Assembly: GCA_019232645.1 (NCBI GenBank)
Contig: JAFANO010000210.1
Span: 1-11,682 of the forward strand
Source: Planctomycetaceae bacterium
GTDB lineage: Bacteria > Planctomycetota > Planctomycetia > Isosphaerales > Isosphaeraceae
Direction: 5' to 3'
DNA length: 11,682 nucleotides
In this document: piece after piece, positions 7,050 to 11,682 of the stretch
How the letters are laid out: each line of letters opens with the position of its first letter
Position numbering within the stretch: the first letter of the stretch is position 1
Made by a program: the position numbers and the translations under genes
The notes under the pieces: generated by a model
Seen by the model: only the letters and a program-made list of their open reading frames with translations
Told to the model about the DNA's origin: nothing
Databases searched by the model: none

Positions 7050-10000
7050 TCAAGCCCCTGCGGTCTCGGTGGCCTCGGCGGCGTGCTCCTTGTGCGAATT
7101 CTGACCGACCGGCGCCAGGCGCCTGGAGAACTGTTCGCGGACCCAGCCCAGCCACTCGTCGGTCGGGAGGCCGTAGGGGCGGAACTTCTCCATCCGGCCT
7201 TCCTCCTCGCTGAAGTAGAGCGCCCGGTTCTCCCCGAGTCTCCCGGCGGCGGGGTTATCGATCAGGGTGCTCGAATCGTTGGCGCTCATCTGGAACAGGA
7301 CGCGGATCTCGAACTCGCGCAGGGTCTGGCGGTCGAAGGTCCGGTTCAGGTTGTTCAGGCTGTCGCACCAGACGATCGCGTGCACGCCCACGGGGGGGCC
7401 GTCGCGGAGGATGGTGGTGAAGTGCTTCGACGGCGGGGCCTCCTTCTCCTCGCCGTAGCGCGAGAACCCGAAGTCGTCCTCCGACTTGCGCAGGTCGCGG
7501 AACCGCTGGAGGTCGTAGAGGAACAGGTAGATGGGGCCCGACTCGCCGGTTTCGCCCTTCTGGCGACGCTCGACCTCGGCGGCCAGCTCGGTCATGACGC
7601 CGGCCAGCTCGCGCCAGGTGACGTCCGTGACGGGGTGGGGGACGACGTCGGCGAGCTGTCCGAGCCGGCCGGCGTTCGGCGCATCGACCTGGCTGCCGTC
7701 GAAGAGGTAGAAGCGGACGCCGCCGGCCTGGGTGGCGGGGTCGGTCGGCGCGTGCTGCGCGGCGATGCTGACCAGCGCCGTGGTCATCATCCCCAGGGCC
7801 GCGACGTCCTTCTGGCCGATGATCAGGAGGTTGCCGCCGCTCTGGGGGCGGAAGGTCGCCGCCGTCGGGTCCTTGATGGCGATCGGGTCGCCCAGCCAGG
7901 CGATGTCGGCCTTGGGCTCCTCGGGCCACCGGGCCGCGAGCAGCAGCCCGGTGAGAAGGTGGTTCTTGGCCACGATCGCCGGCTGGTTCCCCTCGAAGAC
8001 GATCGGCGAGACGGGGGGACGGTGCCGGGCGCGAGCAAGCTCCTGGAGCTGTCCCAGGTAGTCCTCGCGTTTCTCGTCGGACAACCAGACGACCTGGAAG
8101 AAGTTGTTGCCCTCGACGAGGCCGTTCTGGTCGTTGTAGATCGCCTCGCCGGGACGGGTCAGCAGCCGGGCGGCCGAGTTGTCCTCGCTCAGGATCAGGT
8201 GCGCGTCGGACTCGCTGCACTGCAGGGCGATCCGGACGGCCATCTGGCCGAGCGTGCTCCGCGCCAGCGAGTAGGCACCACCCAGCGACTGCGAGCCGAG
8301 GTGGACGTGGATGCCGAAGGCGCGGCCTTGCCGGACCATCCGGTCGAGCAGCAGCGCGACGTCCTGGGCGATCTTGTCATCCTCGACGAAGAACTCCTGG
8401 AACTCGTCGACGATGAGCAGGATGCGGGGCAGCGGCGGGACGCCCTCGAGCTGGCGATAGCCGTTAAGGTCCTGCACGCCCAGGTCGCGGAACCGCTCGC
8501 CGCGCAGCTTCAGCTCGACATCGAGGCGTTGCAGGACGCTCAGGCCGAACTCGCGCTCGCTCTCGACGGCGATCACCTTCGCGTGGGGCAGCTCCAGCGC
8601 CGCGTAGACCTTGAACTCGACGCCCTTCTTGAAGTCGATCAGGTAGAGCTCGACCTCGTCGGGGCTGTACCGCAGGGCCGCGTTGACGATCAGCGCGTGG
8701 AGCAGCGTCGACTTGCCCGAGCCCGTCTTGCCCGCGATCAGGACGTGCTGCGAGGTCCCCTTGCCCAGCTTGAGGTATTGCAGCTTGGTGGCGCCGGCGC
8801 GCCCGAGCGGGACGGAGATCCCCGAGCTGCTGTCGGCGGTCCAGTATTCCTCGGGGGCGGGCGCGGTGTACTCGAAGGGGACCTCGACGCGGTGGGCGTC
8901 CTTGGCCTTCTGCCCGACGTCGTGCATCAGCCTGGTGAAGACGTCGGGCTCGGGGGGGACGTCGAGCTTCAGGGGATACTTGCCGAACTCGGGGCTCCGC
9001 CACTGGAACCGGCCTTCTTTCCAGGTCAGGTTCAGGCAGTACGGCTCCAGGTCCTTGAGCTGGACGCCCGCGGGGAGCTGCTGCTTCATGTCCACCGAGA
9101 TCAGCGTGTAGACGCCGCACCGGGTGCCGCTGCTGGCGATGCTCGCCAGCCGTCGGGCCGCCGACTCGCTGAAGTTGACCGGGAAGTTCGCGACCACCAG
9201 GACGCGGAACGGCTCGGCGACCTCGCCGGCGTGGATGTTATACTCCTCGATCGTGGAGAACTCGTTGCGCAAATATTTCTGGATCACGTTCTCCATGTGC
9301 GCCGAGAGGTCGGACAGGCGTTGCTCGATGTGCGGGGTCTCGGTCCAGATCCGGCTGGTGATGAGCAGCTCGCTGTAATCGCCCAGGTGCATGAAGGCGG
9401 CGAAGTTCTCGCCCAGGCCGACCGGGTCGATAATGGTGAAGCGGACCTTGCCGGGCGGGATCGAGGTCGCGTAGCGGAGCATCAGCGACTGGAGGAGCCG
9501 GGCGGCCTCGGCCTTGCTCGCGTCGGACGCCTTGATCAGCACCGACCCGTGGGTGGGGAACGGGGTCAGCGCCGGCAGGGTGAATGGGGGCGGGGCGAAC
9601 GGCCTCAATCGTTCGTCGTGGGGGACCCCGTACGGGATCCGGGCCAGGTCCACCTCGAACTCGCCGAAGCGCAAGTCGGGAGGGATGGCGGTGGGATACG
9701 ACCACTCCTCCGGGCTCACGCGGTGCCAGTCGAGGAACCAGTGCGAAGATTGCTCCCGGACCTCGCCGACGGTTGCCTGGACCCGGGCCAGCCCCCGCTT
9801 CCAGCGGTCGGCCATCGCGTTCCAGGCGTCCTCGTGTTGCCGCTGGGTGGCTTCCTTCCGCTGCCGGAAGGTCTCATGGAGATGCTTCGTCTCCTGCTCG
9901 GACCGCTCCTTGAGCTCGGCCAGGCGGCGGGTGAATTTCTCGTCGATCTGCTCCAAGGCGTCCTCGCGGCGCCGCTGGATGTCCTCGATCCGGGCGGGGT

Positions 10001-11021
10001 GTGTTTCCTCGGCCTCCTTGGCCTCGCGCTCGCGGCGCTGCTCGATCTCGGCCAGGGTCCGGGCGAGCCTGTCGTCGGCATTCTTCAGCTCGCGCTCGCG
10101 GCGCTGCTCGATCTCGGCCTTCTCGCGTTCAAAGGTCGCTTTCGCCCACTGCTGGTATTGCTGGAAGAGCGCCTCGGCCCGTGCGAGGCTCTGGCGGAAC
10201 GGCGGATAGAGCCGCGCCATACGGCGGCGGGCGATCGAGGTCAACCAGACCCGGATCCCGACCGCCAGCGCGATGGCGAGGACCACGCCGGCCCCGATCC
10301 CGACCGGCCAGCCGACCCTCGGGCCGAGCGGGACCCCCACCCCGGCCGCGATCAGCAGGAACGGCCAGACGAATCGCGACCACTCGAGGAACTTCGGCAG
10401 GCCGAGCTTGTCCAGGGCGCCGAGCTGATCTCCCGCGGCCTTGAGGGTCTCCTGGAGCGCCGGCATGGGGTCGTCGTCGCCCGGGGGGATGCCCTCGACG
10501 GTCACCTCGTCGGCGTCGGGCGGCGCATACTTGCGGCAGAGCACGACGGTGGTTACGGATCCGTCGCGGATGACCTGGATCGCCTCGGCCGCGGAGGCGG
10601 CCTCCCCCTCGCGCTGCTTGTTCCGCTTGATCACCCCGTCCTTGCCCGCCTCGTGAATCGCGGCGGCGTTCCACCGCGCGTCTTCGTGCGCTTTCTTGGC
10701 GGCCCGCCTGCCGGAGACGGATCTGGCGGCGGTCTTCTGGCGGACCTCGTCGTATTCGTTCTGGGCGGCCTGACGTTCCGCGTCGAACTGCTTGACGAGC
10801 CCGGCGCGGGTGGCCTGATACTTGGCCTGGATCGCGTCGGTCTCCGACTTCGCGGTCGTCGTCAACCGCTGGAGGGCGTCTTGAAACGCTTTCTCCTCGG
10901 CCTGGCGGCGGGCCCGGTACGTCTGCTCCACCTCCGACTCCGCGCGGGCCCGATCGGCCGAGAGTTTTTCGAGGTCCTGGAGGGCCGCGGCTTCTTGATG
11001 GGTCAGGGACGATTCAGACAT
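7050..11021 (-). CDS. Membrane-anchored coiled-coil ATPase with three tandem FtsK/SpoIIIE modules (EccC/EssC-like)
   Basis: The 1323-residue product has this order: coiled coil rich in Ala/Arg/Glu (about 10-150); a two-helix membrane hairpin (about 217-233 and 236-260); a second charged coiled coil (about 265-425) with AEIEQRRERE repeated; then three ATPase modules. Module 2 (about 745-985) is intact: Walker A GKTGSGKST (764-772), Walker B ILLIVDEF (867-874) and FGIHVHLGSQS (902-912). Module 1 (about 490-690) and module 3 (about 1040-1285) align with it strand by strand but lack the P-loop: SVLIKASDASKAE and NLLIIGQKDVAAL replace HVLIAGKTGSGKS, and GVYTLISVD and GVHAIVWCD match GIHVHLGSQ. Three such modules behind a membrane hairpin is the plan of the type VII secretion motors EccC/EssC; the coiled coils are extra. 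No FtsK gamma (DNA-reading) domain is seen at the C-terminus. The ATG at 11021 has only a weak ribosome binding site, so it may depend on the small gene 82 bp upstream. A DNA-pumping role remains possible. Confidence 0.92.
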   Translation of the reverse strand: MSESSLTHQEAAALQDLEKLSADRARAESEVEQTYRARRQAEEKAFQDALQRLTTTAKSETDAIQAKYQATRAGLVKQFDAERQAAQNEYDEVRQKTAARSVSGRRAAKKAHEDARWNAAAIHEAGKDGVIKRNKQREGEAASAAEAIQVIRDGSVTTVVLCRKYAPPDADEVTVEGIPPGDDDPMPALQETLKAAGDQLGALDKLGLPKFLEWSRFVWPFLLIAAGVGVPLGPRVGWPVGIGAGVVLAIALAVGIRVWLTSIARRRMARLYPPFRQSLARAEALFQQYQQWAKATFEREKAEIEQRRERELKNADDRLARTLAEIEQRREREAKEAEETHPARIEDIQRRREDALEQIDEKFTRRLAELKERSEQETKHLHETFRQRKEATQRQHEDAWNAMADRWKRGLARVQATVGEVREQSSHWFLDWHRVSPEEWSYPTAIPPDLRFGEFEVDLARIPYGVPHDERLRPFAPPPFTLPALTPFPTHGSVLIKASDASKAEAARLLQSLMLRYATSIPPGKVRFTIIDPVGLGENFAAFMHLGDYSELLITSRIWTETPHIEQRLSDLSAHMENVIQKYLRNEFSTIEEYNIHAGEVAEPFRVLVVANFPVNFSESAARRLASIASSGTRCGVYTLISVDMKQQLPAGVQLKDLEPYCLNLTWKEGRFQWRSPEFGKYPLKLDVPPEPDVFTRLMHDVGQKAKDAHRVEVPFEYTAPAPEEYWTADSSSGISVPLGRAGATKLQYLKLGKGTSQHVLIAGKTGSGKSTLLHALIVNAALRYSPDEVELYLIDFKKGVEFKVYAALELPHAKVIAVESEREFGLSVLQRLDVELKLRGERFRDLGVQDLNGYRQLEGVPPLPRILLIVDEFQEFFVEDDKIAQDVALLLDRMVRQGRAFGIHVHLGSQSLGGAYSLARSTLGQMAVRIALQCSESDAHLILSEDNSAARLLTRPGEAIYNDQNGLVEGNNFFQVVWLSDEKREDYLGQLQELARARHRPPVSPIVFEGNQPAIVAKNHLLTGLLLAARWPEEPKADIAWLGDPIAIKDPTAATFRPQSGGNLLIIGQKDVAALGMMTTALVSIAAQHAPTDPATQAGGVRFYLFDGSQVDAPNAGRLGQLADVVPHPVTDVTWRELAGVMTELAAEVERRQKGETGESGPIYLFLYDLQRFRDLRKSEDDFGFSRYGEEKEAPPSKHFTTILRDGPPVGVHAIVWCDSLNNLNRTFDRQTLREFEIRVLFQMSANDSSTLIDNPAAGRLGENRALYFSEEEGRMEKFRPYGLPTDEWLGWVREQFSRRLAPVGQNSHKEHAAEATETAGA
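10023..10119 (-). repeat. 31-bp exact direct repeat in the second coiled coil
   Basis: The bases at 10023-10053 recur exactly at 10089-10119, a 66-bp (22-codon) period. They encode the repeated AEIEQRRERE segment of the coiled coil. 22 residues is close to three heptads, consistent with coiled-coil lengthening by duplication. Confidence 0.8.
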
Positions 11022-11067
11022 GGGTTCGAGTCCGTGGTTCGAGCGCCCGCGATTGAATAGAGGATCC

Positions 11068-11082
11068 GGCCCGTCGCGGGCC
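11068..11082. promoter_or_regulatory. Perfect hairpin GGCCCG-TCG-CGGGCC between the small gene and the ATPase gene
   Basis: A 6-bp all-GC stem with a 3-nt loop lies in the 82-bp gap between the stop of the small WXG-like gene (11104) and the ATPase start (11021). Without a T-run it is a weak terminator; it could lower read-through or protect the upstream message, giving more of the small protein than of the motor. Confidence 0.35.
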
Positions 11083-11103
11083 TCGACACGCGTGAGGGGC
11101 GAT

Positions 11104-11310
11104 TCACGAACAGTCCTGTTTCAGCCTGCTGAGGACCTCGCTGAGCTTCTCCATCCCGCGTATGGCATTCGAGGTCTGATGCTCCAGCGGGAGGAGGTGA
11201 TTCTTCTCGAAATCGCGGGCGACCTGGTCGCTCCATCGCGACTTCGTCTCATCCCACCGCTCGCGCAGCACCTTCAGGCAGTGATTCAGTCGGCCCGCAC
11301 CTGCGATCAT
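11104..11310 (-). CDS. Small helical-hairpin protein, WXG100-like (68 residues)
   Basis: The 68-residue product reads as two amphipathic helices joined at WSDQ: helix 1 about residues 5-25 (LKVLRERWDETKSRW) and helix 2 about 30-64 (ARDFEKNHL to MEKLSEVLSRLK). The layout W26-x-D28 with F34 eight residues on resembles the W-x-G turn and following F of WXG100 (ESAT-6-like) proteins, though Gly is replaced by Asp and the protein is about 30 residues shorter than the family's 100. There is no signal peptide or membrane helix, and no YxxxD/E tail signal. The ATG at 11310 has GGAG at 8 nt; the frame runs further upstream, but that part (rich in Arg) has no helical pattern or good start. It lies 82 bp before the FtsK-type ATPase on the same strand, so it is a likely substrate or partner of that motor. 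It could instead be an unrelated coiled-coil protein. Confidence 0.65.
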   Translation of the reverse strand: MIAGAGRLNHCLKVLRERWDETKSRWSDQVARDFEKNHLLPLEHQTSNAIRGMEKLSEVLSRLKQDCS

Positions 11311-11318
11311 GGATCTCG

Positions 11319-11322
11319 CTCC
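11319..11322 (-). promoter_or_regulatory. Ribosome binding site choosing the start of the WXG-like gene
   Basis: GGAG on the minus strand lies 8 nt before the ATG at 11310 and supports the 68-residue form over the 150-codon extension of the same frame. Confidence 0.55.
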
Positions 11323-11430
11323 GCGCGAAAATACCCTCGTGGTGGTGATCCAGCCTGTCTCGAGAATTCGACGCGGGCCAACCGGTCCTCGCCGGGGCTG
11401 GAACCGTCTCGACCGGCGCTCCAGGCTACA

Positions 11431-11456
11431 TTCATGCATGTATATTTGAAAATGAG
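11431..11456 (-). promoter_or_regulatory. A/T-rich island, possible promoter region of the small gene and ATPase unit
   Basis: About 25 bases of A/T-rich sequence with the palindrome CATGCATG (11433-11440) stand out in GC-rich surroundings, about 120 bp before the small gene and downstream of the previous gene's hairpin. No clear -35/-10 pair can be assigned. Confidence 0.2.
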
Positions 11457-11510
11457 GTCGGGCCTGACTCTCGAGCGGGTCGCAGCTGATCACGCCCCGA
11501 CGGAGTGCTC

Positions 11511-11542
11511 GAGGCCCGCCCTGCCGAAAGAAGGCGGGCCTT
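11511..11542 (-). terminator. GC-rich hairpin 11 nt after the stop of the partial right-edge gene
   Basis: GGCCCGCC (11513-11520) pairs perfectly with GGCGGGCC (11533-11540), extended by an A-T pair, with a 12-nt loop. On the minus strand it starts about 11 nt past the TGA of the right-edge gene, the place for a terminator. No T-run follows. Confidence 0.5.
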
Positions 11543-11552
11543 CGTGCGATCC

Positions 11553-11682
11553 TCAATCGGGCTCGACGCCCGCCTCGGCCCCGGCGAGTTCCTCCGAGGG
11601 AGTCGCTTCCTTCGTCGAAGAATCCTCCGAGGCGGCCGTCGCCGTCTCCCCGGCTTCCGACACGGCCGAGGCCGGCGCCCCG
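11553..11682 (-). CDS. C-terminal tail of an unidentified protein (partial, cut by right edge)
   Basis: An open frame enters from the right edge and ends at TGA (11553-11555). The 42 visible residues are acidic and rich in Ala, Glu, Ser and Thr (for example TATAASEDSSTKEATPSEEL), ending GVEPD. This is a disordered low-complexity tail, so the family cannot be read. Third positions are almost all G or C, like real genes here, and a hairpin follows the stop. It lies upstream of the WXG-like gene in the same direction, separated by 242 bp, so it may belong to the same locus but probably not to the same short transcript. Confidence 0.55.
   Translation of the reverse strand, partial: GAPASAVSEAGETATAASEDSSTKEATPSEELAGAEAGVEPD

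Noticed and set aside
7050..11021. Assignment of the ATPase as the chromosomal cell-division translocase FtsK
   Set aside because: It lacks the four-helix N-terminus and the C-terminal gamma winged-helix domain, has three ATPase-like modules instead of one, and has coiled-coil arms.
11019..11036. GGGTTCGAGTCC, resembling the T-arm loop of a tRNA
   Set aside because: Only two of the five stem pairs form around the TTCGAGT loop, and no acceptor, D or anticodon arm is found in the flanking sequence.
7041..11060. A plus-strand open frame of 1339 codons opposite the ATPase gene
   Set aside because: The minus strand carries a clear ATPase with Walker motifs. The antisense frame is open only because of the strong G/C third-position bias; its translation is Leu/Gly/Asp-rich with no domain.

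Overview
The window is GC-rich DNA with strong G/C bias at third codon positions. It carries a heavy-metal RND pump whose adaptor has an unusually long tail, an OprB-type porin in a form I associate with Planctomycetes, and a very large FtsK/SpoIIIE-type ATPase. Together these suggest a planctomycete (Gemmata/Isosphaera-like). This is inference from protein style; the window has no rRNA or other marker gene.

Layout, left to right. (1) 1-2987, minus strand: a two-gene efflux operon. A periplasmic adaptor (CusB/CzcB type) is followed 38 bp later by the start of a CzcA/CusA-type pump that runs off the left edge. No TolC-like outer-membrane channel gene is visible. (2) 2988-3299: intergenic DNA with three small dyads, where the pump's control region would lie. 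(3) 3300-4055, minus strand: an orphan gene of 251 codons with a very good ribosome binding site, unrecognised product and lower GC than its neighbours. (4) 4056-4399: a divergent intergenic region with one 15-bp dyad. (5) 4400-6874, plus strand: an OprB-family porin with a strange internal structure. The front of the porin domain is present twice, and each copy is preceded by a pair of near-identical repeat units that look like a dispersed repeat read in frame. (6) 6875-7049: a convergent gap with a long imperfect hairpin. (7) 7050-11310, minus strand: a two-gene unit of a 68-aa helical-hairpin protein resembling WXG100 proteins and a 1323-aa membrane-anchored ATPase with three tandem FtsK-like modules. 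(8) 11553-11682, minus strand: the acidic C-terminal tail of another protein, followed by a GC-rich hairpin.

The most interesting part is region 7. Three tandem FtsK/SpoIIIE modules behind a membrane hairpin is the layout of EccC/EssC, the motor of type VII (ESX/WXG100) secretion, and the small upstream gene looks like a possible substrate or partner. Unlike EccC/EssC, this protein has long coiled-coil arms on both sides of the membrane hairpin, and only the middle ATPase module keeps the Walker motifs. I read this as a candidate type VII-like secretion system, or a divergent membrane FtsK machine, in a diderm bacterium. The sequence supports the architecture well; the secretion role is inferred.
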